A DNA stretch of 64,000 nucleotides from Oscillospiraceae bacterium (lineage in GTDB: Bacteria > Bacillota > Clostridia > Oscillospirales > Acutalibacteraceae): positions 1 through 64,000 of the forward strand of contig CAJTCU010000015.1 of the NCBI GenBank assembly GCA_910574935.1, written 5' to 3'. This document shows positions 26,155-36,689 of this stretch, piece after piece; the first letter of the stretch is position 1; each line of letters opens with the position of its first letter. The notes beneath the pieces are model-generated. The model saw only the letters and a list, made by a program, of their open reading frames with translations, did no database searches and was not told where the DNA came from. Both the position numbers and the translations under genes were made by a program.

Positions 26155-26340
26155 TTATCTCTGCTTGGCGGCATAACCGTGCCCGCCGCCCACAGAGTAG
26201 GTCTGCGCCAGCATGTTGGCGGTACTCAGCCCATTGTCGCGCAGGGCCTTTTTCTCCGCCAGCTTTTTGGCCTGTTCCTTTACCAGCTTCTTCTCGTACC
26301 GGGCTTGCAGCCACTGGGATATTTTCCATTTCTTTTTCAT
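26155..26340 (-). CDS. small basic hypothetical protein
   Basis: 61 residues, with AAGGAGG 8 bases upstream of the ATG. Lys-rich amphipathic N-terminal half (KKKWKISQWLQARYEKKLVK, then EQAKKLAEKKAL), then LSTANMLAQTYSVGGGHGYAAKQR. No cysteine or membrane segment. The family is not recognised. A strong ribosome binding site and a terminator downstream support it. Confidence 0.6.
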   Translation of the reverse strand: MKKKWKISQWLQARYEKKLVKEQAKKLAEKKALRDNGLSTANMLAQTYSVGGGHGYAAKQR

Positions 26341-26439
26341 GACTCTCTGCCTCCTTATTAGGCCGATGGGGTGGATTCTTACCAGCTATATTTTAGCATA
26401 ATTTGGGGGGGAGTCAAGAGACTTTAGTCAATTTGGAAA

Positions 26440-26700
26440 AAGGCCTACAGTGGTGGGGCGGCTTCTTGTGGGCCGCTGTTTCGGCGTTGCTTTGCAACGG
26501 CGAAAAGCGCTGGGTTTTTGCGGCGCTGGCCTGGTGCTCCCGCTTTTCTTAGGGGGCCGGGGTGGGTTAGTGGCCCCACTTTGTTTTGGTTCGCGCCGCT
26601 AGGGTCAAGGGTGTGGGACTCTGTCCCACACCCTGCCAGGGCTTCTCGCCCTGGACCTCGGAAGGGGCCTAACGCCCCTTCACCGCGCAATGTTCCCCAA
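26440..26700. repeat. cluster of GC-rich palindromes downstream of pgm
   Basis: No gene. Hairpins include GGGTGTGGGACTCTGTCCCACACCC (arms meeting at 26.62 kb), CCAGGGC..GCCCTGG and GAAGGGGC..GCCCCTTC. The first recurs inverted at about 32.2 kb and the last at about 53.3 kb. They may end pgm transcription. Confidence 0.5.
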
Positions 26701-26719
26701 GTGCGGGGCTCTTCGCTAT

Positions 26720-28423
26720 TTAAATCCCCAGCAGCCCGGGCACTGCGTCCTTCATCTTCTGGATGATTGCCTCGGCCCCGGCTTTGGTGGCGTCCTTGCC
26801 GGAAAGGTAGATCTTGATCTTCGGCTCCGTGCCCGAGGGGCGTACAATCAGCTTGCAGCCGTTCTCCATGCGGTACTCCAGCACGTTGGACTTGGGCAGG
26901 TCGATCCTGCCCTCTTTGTCGCCATAGGACACGGACTCCTTGTAGTCGCTACGGCCCACCACCTTGGCCCCGGCGATTTCGGCGGGCGGATTCTGGCGCA
27001 GGTTTTCCATAATGCCGTTCATGGTATTCATGCCGTCCTCGCCTTCAAAGCCAAAGTTGCACAGGTCGTTTTTATAGAACCCGTACTTCTCGTACAGGGC
27101 GTTCATGGCGTCCACCAGGGTCATGCCCTTTTCTTTGTAGTAAGCGGCCATCTGGCAGATGAGCATACTGCCGTCCACAGCGTCCTTGTCCCGTACGTAG
27201 CCGCCGGACAGGTAGCCGTAGCTCTCCTCAAAGCCCAGCAGGTAGCTGTCGGCATTGCCCTCTTTCTCTTCCAGCTCGGCAATGATGTCGCCGATATACT
27301 TAAAGCCGGTGAGGCAGCGGCGCAGCTCCACGCCATACTCTTTGGCGATTGGGTCCACCATGTCGGTGCTGACGATGGTGGTCACCGCCACAGGGTGGGC
27401 GGGCAGACGGCCCTGCTCCTTCTTCACCCGGGCGATGAAGTCCAGCAGCAGAATGCCCACCTCGTTGCCGGTCATCAGCACGTACTCGCCCTTCTGGTTT
27501 ACAGCGATGCCCACCCGGTCGCTGTCCGGGTCCGTGGCCAGCAGCAGGTCGGGTTCTACCTTTTTGCACAGCTCCAGGCCCTTTTCCAGGGCCTCCCGGA
27601 ACTCGGGGTTGGGGTAGGGGCAGGTGGGAAAGTTGCCGTCGGGCTCGCTCTGCTCGGGCACCACGGTCACGTCTTTCACGCCAATTTTATCCAGGATGCG
27701 CAGCACGCACATTTTGCCCGCGCCGTTAAGGGGCGTGTACACCAGCTTCAAGGAACTGGCATCCACATGCAGACTTTCGCCGTAGACGGCCGCAATAAAG
27801 GCGTCCACGGTCTCGTCGCCAATATACTGAATCAGGCCCTTGTCCACGCCCTCTTGGAAATCCATTTTTTTCACGTCCGCAAAGATGTCTAGCGAGTTGA
27901 TCTCGTTCATAATGCCGTCGGCCATGTCCGCAGTCACCTGGCAGCCGTCGCTGCCATAGGCCTTATAGCCGTTATACTTGGCGGGATTATGGCTGGCGGT
28001 TACGCAAATGCCCGCGTCGCACTTTAGGTGGCGCACCGCAAAGGACAGGGCCGGGGTGGGCATCAACTGGGGATACAGATAGGCTTTAATGCCGTTGGCA
28101 GCCAGCACAGCGGCAGACTGCTGGGCAAAGGCAATGCCCTTATTACGGCTGTCGTGGGCAATAGCCACGCTTTGGGGCTTACCATCCGCGTGTTTCAGCA
28201 GGTAATTAGCCATACCCTGGGTGGCCTTGCGCACAGTATAGACATTCATGCGGTTGGTACCCGCACCGATCACGCCCCGCAGGCCGCCGGTGCCAAACTC
28301 CAGGTCGCGGTAGAAGCGGTCATTGATCTCCTCGGGTTGGGCTTTTACAGACTCCAGTTCCTGGGTCAAGTCCTTATCGTCCAGGTCTTGCTGAAGCCAT
28401 CTTTCAAATTCTGACATAAGCAT
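26720..28423 (-). CDS. phosphoglucomutase/phosphomannomutase
   Basis: 567 residues. ATG 28423 (GGAG 9 bases before) or ATG 28417 may be the start. Alpha-D-phosphohexomutase, interconverting hexose-1-phosphate and hexose-6-phosphate. The four family landmarks are visible: the phosphoserine loop GICVTASHNPAKYNGYK, the metal loop ATDPDSDRVGIA, the sugar-binding GFEESYGYLSG, and the phosphate-binding RPSGTEPKIKIY near the C-terminus. The FGTGGLRGVIGAGTNRMN N-terminus is typical of the PgcA-like Firmicutes enzyme. It may link galT products to glycolysis and wall precursors. Confidence 0.93.
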   Translation of the reverse strand: MLMSEFERWLQQDLDDKDLTQELESVKAQPEEINDRFYRDLEFGTGGLRGVIGAGTNRMNVYTVRKATQGMANYLLKHADGKPQSVAIAHDSRNKGIAFAQQSAAVLAANGIKAYLYPQLMPTPALSFAVRHLKCDAGICVTASHNPAKYNGYKAYGSDGCQVTADMADGIMNEINSLDIFADVKKMDFQEGVDKGLIQYIGDETVDAFIAAVYGESLHVDASSLKLVYTPLNGAGKMCVLRILDKIGVKDVTVVPEQSEPDGNFPTCPYPNPEFREALEKGLELCKKVEPDLLLATDPDSDRVGIAVNQKGEYVLMTGNEVGILLLDFIARVKKEQGRLPAHPVAVTTIVSTDMVDPIAKEYGVELRRCLTGFKYIGDIIAELEEKEGNADSYLLGFEESYGYLSGGYVRDKDAVDGSMLICQMAAYYKEKGMTLVDAMNALYEKYGFYKNDLCNFGFEGEDGMNTMNGIMENLRQNPPAEIAGAKVVGRSDYKESVSYGDKEGRIDLPKSNVLEYRMENGCKLIVRPSGTEPKIKIYLSGKDATKAGAEAIIQKMKDAVPGLLGI

Positions 28424-28490
28424 CGTCCCTTTCTCCCGGCCAGCCGTATCGAGAAAGGGCCTCGTGGCATTTGCCGGATATATTATGATA

Positions 28491-28519
28491 ATTTTACCAT
28501 TTTTTGTTAGAAAAGTCAA
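28491..28519 (-). promoter_or_regulatory. promoter of the phosphoglucomutase gene
   Basis: Minus strand TTGACT, 17 bases, TAAAAT; 68 bases before the start codon. Confidence 0.7.
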
Positions 28520-28565
28520 CTGCATTTGTGGGCAGGGAGGAGGTAAATGGAGAAAAGGGCGTTTT

Positions 28566-29246
28566 TTAAAAATACTTGCGCACCCGTTTGCGATACGCTT
28601 GGTATTCTTCGCCGAACCGGGCGGCACACCAGCGCTCTTCCGCCCGAATAATCCAGTGGCCTGATAGGATAAAACACGCGGTTAGCCCCAGCAGCAGCCA
28701 AGACTTAGCCAGCGTGGCACAGCCCAGAAAGATGAGGTCATAGGCCACATACATGGGGTTCCGGGAAAAACGGTAGATTCCTTTGGTACTAGGGCTTGTT
28801 TGAAAAATCGAAAACGTCGTCTTTTTTGCCAGAAGAGGCCACTTTCTACGTCGAAAATCCTCGTCAATCGCGAGATTGCCTTGCGGTTTTCTCCTTGAAA
28901 TTGTCCCCTTCTGGCCCAAAATTCGTCATTTCCTCTATTTTCAAACAAGCCCTAATCCCTGTCTGGCAGGGAGAACAGAACGCCGCGACAGCGGCCGCCA
29001 GAAGTCCAAGACCCAGAAGGTACAGCCCAAGCCCGGCCCCAAACCCCAGGAGCTGAGTGTGGATATTTTCAAAAAACATTCCCACAAACAGCCCCGCGCT
29101 AGAAAGCTGGTAGACCCAAAAAGCGCCTCGGGTCCCTCTCTCCATAGGAGCAAAGTGAGAGGCCCGGTCCAGGCTGCTGCGGCATAAATGCCCATTAGGC
29201 CAAAGCGGAGCACAAGAAAAGGAATGAGTAGAACGGCGGCGCTCAT
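28566..29246 (-). pseudogene. isoprenylcysteine carboxyl methyltransferase-like membrane protein, broken
   Basis: The ATG at 29246 overlaps the uvrA stop (ATGA). The N-terminal piece is [20 protein letters not shown]; a one-base frame change near 29180 leads into RASHFAPMERGTRGAFWVYQ and a membrane stretch ending SPCQTGI. A MITE-1 element (28792-28952) then interrupts the gene. The C-terminal piece is TKGIYRFSRNPMYVAYDLIF through EERWCAARFGEEYQAYRKRV, the SAM-binding end of the ICMT/PEMT family. Removing the element and one TA joins both parts in frame (TGI-S-TKGIYRF). The gene is therefore inactivated by an insertion and probably also by an indel. Confidence 0.8.
28792..28952 (-). mobile_element. 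MITE-1 copy inside a methyltransferase gene
   Basis: 161 bp, TA on both sides (28790-28791, 28953-28954), with ends GGGCTTGTTTGAAAA / TTTTCAAACAAGCCC. Inverted relative to the copies at 15.4 and 40.9 kb. Confidence 0.9.
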
Positions 29247-32071
29247 GGGACCAGCAGGTCTTTCAGGTACTGGCCGGTGTAGCTGGCCTCAACCTTGGCC
29301 ACCTCCTCCGGCGTGCCCTTTGCCACAATGGTCCCGCCCCGGTTGCCTCCCTCGGGACCCAGGTCAATAATATAGTCCGCCGTCTTAATCAGGTCCAAAT
29401 TATGCTCAATAACCACCACGGTATTGCCCGTATCCACCAGTCTTTGCAGTACCTGAATCAGCTTGTGTACGTCGGCGATATGCAGGCCCGTGGTGGGCTC
29501 GTCCAGAATATAAATAGTCTTGCCAGTGGGCCGCCGGGAGAGCTCGGTGGCCAGCTTTACCCGCTGGGCTTCGCCGCCGGAAAGGGTGGTGGCCGGCTGG
29601 CCGATCTTTACATACCCCAGGCCTACGTCGTTGATGGTTTGCAGCTTCCTTGCCAGCTTGGGCAGATCCTTAAAGAACTCCAGGCCCTCCTCGGCGGTCA
29701 TTTCCAGCACATCATAGATGCTCTTGCCCTTGTACTTTACCTCCAGGGTCTCCCGGTTGTAGCGGTGGCCCTTGCACACTTCGCAGGGCACGTACACGTC
29801 GGGGAGAAAATGCATTTCAATGCGTATAATGCCGTCACCCTGGCAGGCCTCGCAGCGGCCGCCCTTTACGTTAAAGCTGAAGCGCCCGGGGCCAAAGCCC
29901 CGCAGCTTTGCCTCTTGGGTGCTGGCGAAAAGATCCCGGATGTCGTTAAACAGCCCGGTGTAGGTAGCGGGATTGGACCGGGGAGTGCGGCCAATGGGGG
30001 ACTGGTCGATTTGAATGACCTTATCGAGAAATTCCAGGCCCCGTATTTCCTTGTGGGCCCCAGGGAAAGTGTGGGCCCGGTTCAGTTCGGCGGCCAGCTT
30101 CTTATAGAGAATCTCGTTAATCAGGGACGACTTGCCTGACCCGGATACCCCGGTGACGCAGACGAACTCTCCCAGGGGAATTTTCACGTTGACGTTTTGC
30201 AGATTATTCTGGCTGGCCCCCCGGATCTCTAAAAAGTTCCCGTTTCCGGTGCGGCGGGTCTCGGGTATCTCCACCTTGCGCCGGCCGCTTAGGTACAGGC
30301 CAGTCATGGACTGCTTGCATTTTTCAATTCCCTTTACTGGACCCGAGTAGATGACATTTCCCCCGTGGACCCCGGCCCCGGGGCCAATGTCCACAATATA
30401 GTCCGCCTCCCGCATGGTCTCCTCGTCGTGTTCCACCACAATCACCGTGTTGCCCAGGTCCCGCAGGTGCTTTAGGGTGCCCAGCAGTTTGCTATTATCC
30501 CGCTGGTGCAGGCCAATGGACGGCTCGTCCAGAATATACAGCACGCCCATCAGGGACGAGCCGATCTGGGTGGCCAGACGGATGCGCTGGCTCTCGCCAC
30601 CCGAGAGAGTGCCCGAGGACCGGGACAGGGTCAGGTACTCCAGACCCACGCTCTGCAAAAAGCCCAGCCGGGACTTGACCTCCTTGATAATGGGCGCTGC
30701 GATCAGCTTTTCCCGGTCGGTAAGCTCCAGGGCGGCCAGAAACTCCAGGGCTTCTGTAACGGACTTGTCGCAGAAATCCGCGATGTTTACGTCTCCCACC
30801 GTCACCGCCAGGCTCTCGGCAGAAAGCCGCTTGCCGTGGCACTGGTCACAGGGCACGGCGGTCATGTAGGTCTCGATCTCCGCCTTAATCCAGTTGGAAT
30901 TGGTATCTCGGTAGCGGCGCTCCAGGTTGTTGATAATACCCTCGAAGGCGGAGGTATAGCTGCTGCCGTGGCCGTACTCGCCCATGCGGGTCAGCTTGAT
31001 TTTCTCCCCCTTGGTGCCATATAGCAGAATGTCCACGATCTCCGGGGGCAGTTCCCCAATGGGGGTGTCCAGGGAGAAATGGTAGTGCTTTGCCAGACCC
31101 TCCATATACATGGTGGCAATGGTGCTCCCTTCCATAGCCCAGCCGCTGGCCTTTAGGCCCCCCTTGCGGATGGAGAGCTTTTTGTCCGGGATGATGTTCG
31201 CGGGGTCGATGCGCATAAACACCCCCAGGCCCGTGCACTTTTTGCAGGCCCCAAATGGGTTGTTAAAGGAGAACATCCGGGGGGTCAGCTCGTCCACGCT
31301 GACGCCGTGCTCGGGGCAGGCGTAGTTCTGGGAAAAGGTGATGTCCTCGCCGTCGATGACGTTGACCACCACCAGACCCCCGGTGAGGCCCGAGGCCACC
31401 TCAATAGAGTCTGCCAGCCGGGAGCGGATGTCCGCCTTTACTACCAGCCGGTCCACCACGATTTCAATATTATGCTTTTGGTTTTTGTTCAGGGAGATGG
31501 GCTCGTTCAGGTCATAGAGAATGCCGTCCACCCGGGCCCGGACAAAGCCGCCCCGTCGGGCCGCGTCGAATTCCTTTTGGTGTTCGCCCTTGCGCCCCCG
31601 CACCACTGGGGCCAACACCTGGAGCTTGGCGTTTTCCGGCAGGGCCAGCACCTGGTCCACAATCTGGTCAATGGTCTGCTGCTTAATCTCCCGGCCGCAG
31701 ATGGGGCAGTGCGGCACGCCGATGCGGGCGTACAGCAGCCGCAGGTAGTCATAGATCTCGGTAACAGTTCCCACCGTGGATCGGGGGTTTTTGGAAGTGG
31801 TTTTCTGGTCGATGGAGATGGCCGGGGATAGGCCGTCTATTTTGTCCACGTCGGGCTTTTCCATCTGGCCTAAGAACATCCGGGCATAGGAGGAGAGGCT
31901 CTCCACATACCGGCGCTGGCCCTCGGCGTAGATGGTGTCAAAGGCCAGGGACGACTTGCCCGAGCCAGAAAGGCCGGTAAGCACCACCAGCTTGTCCCGG
32001 GGGATGGTGACGTCGATATTTTTCAGGTTGTGTTCGCGGGCGCCGTGCACTTCGATTTTGTCTAGGCTCAT
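29243..32071 (-). CDS. uvrA: excinuclease ABC subunit A
   Basis: 942 residues from ATG 32071 (AAGGAG upstream). Damage-recognition ATPase of nucleotide excision repair. Two ABC cassettes are present, each with a Walker A ([27 protein letters not shown]), signature ([24 protein letters not shown]) and Walker B ([24 protein letters not shown]). Zinc knuckles are CPICGREI and later CEACQGDG / CEVCKGHRY. Its length is normal. The stop overlaps the start of the decayed methyltransferase gene. uvrB lies 1.7 kb upstream in a separate unit. Confidence 0.97.
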   Translation of the reverse strand: MSLDKIEVHGAREHNLKNIDVTIPRDKLVVLTGLSGSGKSSLAFDTIYAEGQRRYVESLSSYARMFLGQMEKPDVDKIDGLSPAISIDQKTTSKNPRSTVGTVTEIYDYLRLLYARIGVPHCPICGREIKQQTIDQIVDQVLALPENAKLQVLAPVVRGRKGEHQKEFDAARRGGFVRARVDGILYDLNEPISLNKNQKHNIEIVVDRLVVKADIRSRLADSIEVASGLTGGLVVVNVIDGEDITFSQNYACPEHGVSVDELTPRMFSFNNPFGACKKCTGLGVFMRIDPANIIPDKKLSIRKGGLKASGWAMEGSTIATMYMEGLAKHYHFSLDTPIGELPPEIVDILLYGTKGEKIKLTRMGEYGHGSSYTSAFEGIINNLERRYRDTNSNWIKAEIETYMTAVPCDQCHGKRLSAESLAVTVGDVNIADFCDKSVTEALEFLAALELTDREKLIAAPIIKEVKSRLGFLQSVGLEYLTLSRSSGTLSGGESQRIRLATQIGSSLMGVLYILDEPSIGLHQRDNSKLLGTLKHLRDLGNTVIVVEHDEETMREADYIVDIGPGAGVHGGNVIYSGPVKGIEKCKQSMTGLYLSGRRKVEIPETRRTGNGNFLEIRGASQNNLQNVNVKIPLGEFVCVTGVSGSGKSSLINEILYKKLAAELNRAHTFPGAHKEIRGLEFLDKVIQIDQSPIGRTPRSNPATYTGLFNDIRDLFASTQEAKLRGFGPGRFSFNVKGGRCEACQGDGIIRIEMHFLPDVYVPCEVCKGHRYNRETLEVKYKGKSIYDVLEMTAEEGLEFFKDLPKLARKLQTINDVGLGYVKIGQPATTLSGGEAQRVKLATELSRRPTGKTIYILDEPTTGLHIADVHKLIQVLQRLVDTGNTVVVIEHNLDLIKTADYIIDLGPEGGNRGGTIVAKGTPEEVAKVEASYTGQYLKDLLVP

Positions 32072-32189
32072 GTTGCGTTTTTCTCCTTGTAATCTGTGGC
32101 TTGGGTTGTGGGGCATAAAGGGGGATATGTTAGCAGACTTCCTGCAAAGTGGCAGAAAGTCAACCAGAGAGCGCGGTCCAGGCGCATTA

Positions 32190-32402
32190 GGCACCTGGCA
32201 GGGTGTGGGACAGAGTCCCACGGTCTTGCCGTAGGGCGCGCTTCTTTGCGCCCTTCGGGCTTTTACGTACTCAAACGCCCAAAGGGCGTATGGGCATTTT
32301 CAGAGAAAATGCCCATAAAGTGCTTGATGCACTAGAAGGCCTCCGGCGGCTGGGGCTCTGCCCCCTTCCCCGCAACCTTTGAAAAGGTTGACGAAACTTT
32401 TT
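32190..32402. repeat. intergenic palindromic modules upstream of uvrA
   Basis: No gene. It contains the inverted form of the GTGTGGGACTCTGTCCCACAC palindrome (see 26.6 kb), short hairpins such as TGGGCATTTTC..GAAAATGCCCA, and CCCCGCAACCTTTGAAAAGG followed by TTGACGAAACTTTT, a phrase recurring near 36.86 and 49.83 kb. Confidence 0.5.
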
Positions 32403-32431
32403 CTGTTCCGCCGCCGGAAGATTCTGCGTTA

Positions 32432-32764
32432 TTATATCATGTATTTGTGCCTATAACCAGAAATTTCCTTTAGGTTTTCCTTCCGGCTCCCTGCCAGCCG
32501 GACCACCCCGGGCAGATGGTAAAAGGCCACGGTATCTTCCGGGGCGAAGGCCTCCGCATTCCCAGCGCAGAGAAATACTTTTTTGCCCAAGGCCAAGGCC
32601 ATTCCCAGCTCCACATGGGTCCCCCGGCCGCCGGGCAGCAGAAGAATCACCAGGTCCGAGCGTTCAATGGCCTCCCGCTCCCGGGCGGCGTATTCCGCCA
32701 GGTCCGCCGCCGTCAGGCCCCGGCGGGGGAGCATGGTCCAGTCATAGGTGTGCACCCAGCCCTC
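32432..32764 (-). pseudogene. nucleoside 2-deoxyribosyltransferase-like protein, N-terminus missing
   Basis: The reading frame EGWVHTYDWT...DLAEYAAREREAIERSDLVILLLPGGRGTHVELGMALALGKKVF...FYHLPGVVRL is the central and C-terminal part of the NDT-like family. Family proteins begin with about 25 further residues (a beta-strand plus helix), and that part is absent. The sequence runs straight into a GrpB gene fragment in another frame. A deletion joining two genes is the simplest explanation. No start codon with a ribosome binding site precedes it in its own frame. Confidence 0.7.
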
Positions 32765-33021
32765 TGCAAGGCGGCCTTGGCCCGGTCCCGTTCCGCCGGG
32801 GAAGGGGCCTCTATCAAAATGTCGACGATGGGCTTGGCCCAGATGCCCTCTATGGCCGTGCTGCCCACATGGCTTACCTGAACAGAAGGTCCCAGCAGGC
32901 CGCGCAGAAGGGCCTCTTCCTCCCGATACCAGTCCGCCCAACTATCTTGATGCTCTGTCAAAAAAATGGGGAACAGCTGCCACAGCTCTTCCAGGGTCAT
33001 TTCGCTAAGGTTTTTACCCAT
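32713..33021 (-). pseudogene. GrpB-family protein, truncated
   Basis: The first 90 residues are a good match to the GrpB/nucleotidyltransferase-fold family: LSEMTLEELWQLFPIFLTEH, VQVSHVGSTAIEGIWAKPIVDILIEAP. The family is normally about 170 residues. Here it ends after ALQRAG in a short unrelated tail and stops at 32713, inside the deoxyribosyltransferase remnant. It overlaps the GNAT gene upstream by 8 bases, so it is the last reading frame of the radC-uvrB-GNAT unit. Confidence 0.7.
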
Positions 33022-33787
33022 GCCGTCTTTCCACCTTCTTGGCCGAAACCATCACCCAGGCCGGACGGAAGCCGCATTTCCAGGCAATGTTCTGGGAGTG
33101 GACATTAGAAAGGCTGGTGCCGTAAAAGGGCAGGGCCCCCCGGCGCTCTACCTCATAGGCCAGGCCCTCCACCAGCAGCATGCCTAAGCCCCGGCTCCGG
33201 TACGCTGGCAGCACGTCAATGCCGATCTGCCACATCTCTGGCGCGTCCGCGCTGGCCCCGGCCATAGCGGCGGGCCTGTCCCCGTCCAGAGCCAGCAGGG
33301 CCAGCATATCGGGCCGGGCGGGGTTCTCCTCTGCTTGCAGGGCGTTGGGCCAGTCCCGGTTGGGGTAATAAGCGGCGATGTCCTCCTTTTCCAGCCATTG
33401 CAGGCCCAGGTCCGCTGGCGCCTGAACGGGGGCGAAGTCCCGGATGGGCAGGTACTGGTGGAAGGTCTGGGTCAGCCTATAGCCGTAGGGGGTCAGAAGC
33501 TCTGCCAGTCTTTGCATCCGGGGAAATTCCAGCAGCCAGTGGGGCTGCTCCGCGTCTTTTGCCCAGTCCCGCAGCTGGGGCCAAAGCCGTTCGTCGGCCA
33601 TTATAACAGCGGCTGTGCCGGTGGTAGCCAGCTCGAAAAAAGGTGTTTTGTCCCAATAGGCCCTCCGCCCCGGGTTCAGGACCGGAGGGGTAAAAATCAG
33701 GCCCCCGGCCCCAAGGGCCCCTGGAGTGGTGTTGTAGTCCACAGCCAGCTGGGCAAGGCCAATGGCCCAGGCTTTTTGTTTATCCAT
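33014..33787 (-). CDS. GNAT-family N-acetyltransferase
   Basis: 257 residues, AAGGAG before ATG 33787, overlapping the uvrB stop by 8 bases. The C-terminal half has the acetyl-CoA site in [25 protein letters not shown], then [21 protein letters not shown]. The N-terminal half resembles the N-terminal extension of GNAT proteins with a GTPPFELATTG-like segment. The substrate is unknown. Coupling with uvrB may be only positional. Confidence 0.85.
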   Translation of the reverse strand: MDKQKAWAIGLAQLAVDYNTTPGALGAGGLIFTPPVLNPGRRAYWDKTPFFELATTGTAAVIMADERLWPQLRDWAKDAEQPHWLLEFPRMQRLAELLTPYGYRLTQTFHQYLPIRDFAPVQAPADLGLQWLEKEDIAAYYPNRDWPNALQAEENPARPDMLALLALDGDRPAAMAGASADAPEMWQIGIDVLPAYRSRGLGMLLVEGLAYEVERRGALPFYGTSLSNVHSQNIAWKCGFRPAWVMVSAKKVERRHG

Positions 33788-35780
33788 TTCCTTTTCTCCT
33801 TCTGGGCACCGGCGCGTGTCCGGCCCCCTGGCCCTCTAATTCCTTTATCTTATCCCGCAGGTACGCCGCGTGCTCGAATTCCAGGAGCTTTGCCGCGGCT
33901 TTCATCTCTTTTGTGTACTTCTCTATCAGCTCCCGGCGTTCCGCGGGGGTATAGTGTTTCTTCTTTTTCTTGCCGTCCTCTTTATGGGTAGAGATCTCCA
34001 GTACCTCGGCCACGTCTTTCATAATGGTCTTTGGCACAATGCCGTGGTCTGCGTTATACTTTTCCTGAATGGCCCGGCGGCGCTCGGTCTCGGTAATAGC
34101 ATACTCCATAGAGGGCGTCACCGTATCGGCATACATAATCACCTGGCCCCCGGCGTTTCGGGCGGCGCGGCCAATGGTCTGCACCAGGCTGCGGCCACTG
34201 CGCAGAAACCCCTCTTTATCCGCGTCCAGAATAGCCACCAGGGAGACCTCTGGCAGGTCCAGGCCCTCTCGCAAGAGGTTGATGCCTACCAGCACGTCGA
34301 ACTCGCCCAAGCGCAGGTCCCGTATAATCTCCATACGCTCCACGGTGTCAATGTCATGGTGCATATACCGCACCTTAATGCCATAGTTTTCCAGGTAAGC
34401 GGTCAGGTCCTCGGCCATCTTTTTGGTCAATGTAGTGATAAGAACCCGTTCCTTTTTCTCTATACGCAGATTAATCTCGCTAATCAGGTCGTCAATCTGC
34501 CCATCAGTGGGTTTCACAGTGATTAGGGGATCCAAAAGCCCTGTGGGACGGATAACCTGCTCCACCACCTGGGCGGACTTTTCCAGCTCCAGGTCCCCAG
34601 GGGTGGCGCTGACGAATACTGCCTGGTTGATGTGAGAATAGAATTCATCGAAGTCCAGGGGACGGTTGTCATAGGCCGAGGGCAGCCGAAATCCGTAGTC
34701 CACCAGCATCTGCTTGCGGGCGTGGTCCCCGCCGTACATGCCCCGCACCTGGGGCAGGGTCACGTGGCTCTCGTCTACAAAGAGCAGGTAGTCCTCTGGG
34801 AAATAGTCCAAAAGGGTAAAAGGCGCGCTGCCCGCCTCCCGGCCGGAGAGCACCCGGGAATAGTTTTCGATTCCCTTGCAGAAGCCGATCTCCGAGAGCA
34901 TCTCAATGTCGTGGCGGGTGCGCTGCTCAATGCGCTGAGCCTCGATAAGCTTGCCTTCCGCCTTGAAAATTGCGGCCTGTTTTTCCATCTCGTCAAAGAT
35001 GTTGGCAAGGGCCACTTCCATTTTGGCCCCGGGTACAATGTAGTGGGAGGCTGGGTAAATACCCACGTGTTTCAGCTCGGCGGTGACCTCCCCGGTGAGA
35101 GGGATAAACTCCCGGATGCGCTCGATCTCGTCCCCAAAGAACTCTACCCGTACCGCCTTTTCGCTGCTCTCGGCGGGAAAGATCTCCACCACATCCCCCC
35201 GCACCCGGAACTTGTTGCGGATAAAGTTCACATCATTGCGCTCGTATTGCAGCTCTACCAGCTTGCGCAGCAGATCGTCCCGGTTCTTCTCCATGCCTGG
35301 GCGCAGGGAGATGACCATAGTTCTGTAGTCAATGGGATCGCCCAGGCTGTAGATACAGGAAACCGACGCCACGATAATCACGTCCCGGCGCTCCGAGAGG
35401 GCGCAGGTGGCGCTGTGGCGCAGCTTGTCTATTTCATCGTTAATGGCCGAGTCCTTTTCAATATAGGTGTCTGTCTGCACAATGTAGGCTTCAGGTTGGT
35501 AATAATCGTAATAGGACACAAAATATTCCACCGCGTTTTCAGGAAAAAATTCCCGGAACTCGCTGCAAAGCTGGGCGGCCAGAGTCTTGTTGTGGGCCAA
35601 AATCAGGGTGGGGCGGTTTACCTGGGCAATGACGTTGGCCATTGTAAAGGTCTTGCCAGAGCCAGTCACGCCCAGCAGGGTTTGTTCCGCCATGCCAGAC
35701 TGGATGCCCTGGACCAGGCGGGAAATAGCTTCCGGCTGGTCGCCGGTGGGCTGGAACTTAGACGAGAGCTTAAAATCCAT
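33780..35780 (-). CDS. uvrB: excinuclease ABC subunit B
   Basis: 666 residues. The helicase-like subunit of nucleotide excision repair. Walker [17 protein letters not shown] near residue 39; beta-hairpin region [28 protein letters not shown]-like [11 protein letters not shown]; motif [15 protein letters not shown]; and the C-terminal UVR domain ([20 protein letters not shown]) that meets UvrC. GAAAGGG precedes the ATG. It follows radC by 84 bases and is likely expressed from the radC promoter, which carries a LexA-like dyad. Confidence 0.97.
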   Translation of the reverse strand: MDFKLSSKFQPTGDQPEAISRLVQGIQSGMAEQTLLGVTGSGKTFTMANVIAQVNRPTLILAHNKTLAAQLCSEFREFFPENAVEYFVSYYDYYQPEAYIVQTDTYIEKDSAINDEIDKLRHSATCALSERRDVIIVASVSCIYSLGDPIDYRTMVISLRPGMEKNRDDLLRKLVELQYERNDVNFIRNKFRVRGDVVEIFPAESSEKAVRVEFFGDEIERIREFIPLTGEVTAELKHVGIYPASHYIVPGAKMEVALANIFDEMEKQAAIFKAEGKLIEAQRIEQRTRHDIEMLSEIGFCKGIENYSRVLSGREAGSAPFTLLDYFPEDYLLFVDESHVTLPQVRGMYGGDHARKQMLVDYGFRLPSAYDNRPLDFDEFYSHINQAVFVSATPGDLELEKSAQVVEQVIRPTGLLDPLITVKPTDGQIDDLISEINLRIEKKERVLITTLTKKMAEDLTAYLENYGIKVRYMHHDIDTVERMEIIRDLRLGEFDVLVGINLLREGLDLPEVSLVAILDADKEGFLRSGRSLVQTIGRAARNAGGQVIMYADTVTPSMEYAITETERRRAIQEKYNADHGIVPKTIMKDVAEVLEISTHKEDGKKKKKHYTPAERRELIEKYTKEMKAAAKLLEFEHAAYLRDKIKELEGQGAGHAPVPRRRKGNG

Positions 35781-35864
35781 AGGAAAGGCCCTTTCTGTAA
35801 GATAAAATTGACGGGTATAATTCTGGAAATGAAATAGACGCGGGCAGGCGCCATAGGCAGTCCG

Positions 35865-36617
35865 CTACCCGCGCAGTAGCCCCTCTGCCTCCATCTGTTC
35901 CGCCCAGCAAAGATCATTGGCCAGCTCGTCCCGCCGTTGGTCAACAATCTGGGTAACGGTCTGCTGAAGAATTCCGCTGGCAGAAAAGGAGAAGGTCCCA
36001 TCTGCCGCAAAAATAATATGGTCCCGCAGCCGGGCATCTATGCTCATCAGTGCAGCGGCCAGCTGCCGGGTGATCATTGCATCCTCCTTTGAGGGCAGGC
36101 AAACGCCGCTGGGGTGGTTGTGGGCCAGCAGAACCGTTTGGGCATCGTACTCAATACACAGTTTGATCAGCCTGCGGATGTACAGCGGCACACCGCCCAG
36201 AGAGCCTTCTGTAAGAATATCATTATAAATTAGCTGTTGGTGGCCGTTCAGCAGCATAACGCAGACCACCTCGGTTTTCCGGCCCAGGAATTTAGGCCGG
36301 AAAAGCTCCACAGCGGAAGGAGAATCCGCCACCCGGAACAGTTGTCCAGCCTGCTCCTCCATGTAGAACCGGGCCAGGTCTGCTGAAAGGAATAAAAGCC
36401 GGGCGGCATGGGCGTGCATGCCAGGCATAGCAGCCACTCGCTCCTGGGGAGCGGTAAGGATGGCAGAAATGCTGCCCATGGAGTCTAGCAGACTCTGTGC
36501 GGCGGTCTGTGCCTGGTCCGGCATCAGCGTATAGCTAAGGATCTCTGTCAAAAGCTTTAGCCGCTGGGCGGGGTCTCCGCCGTAGTGTGGCTTATGGTTT
36601 TTTCTGCTTGCCGCCAT
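35865..36617 (-). CDS. radC: RadC-like JAB-domain protein
   Basis: 250 residues, GAAGGAGG before ATG. The C-terminal JAMM-type metal site is intact: VLLAHNHPSGVCLPSKED carries the two His and the Asp. The N-terminal helix-hairpin region (SLLDSMGSISAILTAPQERVAAMPGM) matches RadC. The biochemical role of RadC is unsettled; the link to DNA repair rests on tradition and on uvrB being next to it. An imperfect GC hairpin around 35836-35872 at its end could reduce read-through into uvrB. Confidence 0.9.
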   Translation of the reverse strand: MAASRKNHKPHYGGDPAQRLKLLTEILSYTLMPDQAQTAAQSLLDSMGSISAILTAPQERVAAMPGMHAHAARLLFLSADLARFYMEEQAGQLFRVADSPSAVELFRPKFLGRKTEVVCVMLLNGHQQLIYNDILTEGSLGGVPLYIRRLIKLCIEYDAQTVLLAHNHPSGVCLPSKEDAMITRQLAAALMSIDARLRDHIIFAADGTFSFSASGILQQTVTQIVDQRRDELANDLCWAEQMEAEGLLRG

Positions 36618-36643
36618 AGGGGGCCTCCTTCAAGAATAGGTTT

Positions 36644-36672
36644 ATCATATCAAACATTTGTTTTTATGTCAA
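36644..36672 (-). promoter_or_regulatory. promoter of radC-uvrB with a LexA-like dyad
   Basis: Minus strand TTGACA, 17 bases, TATGAT. Inside the spacer is the dyad AAAC-ATTT-GTTT (36652-36663), one base from the GAAC-N4-GTTY form of Gram-positive SOS boxes. Confidence 0.6.
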
Positions 36673-36689
36673 TACCCTGCTTAGAGCGG

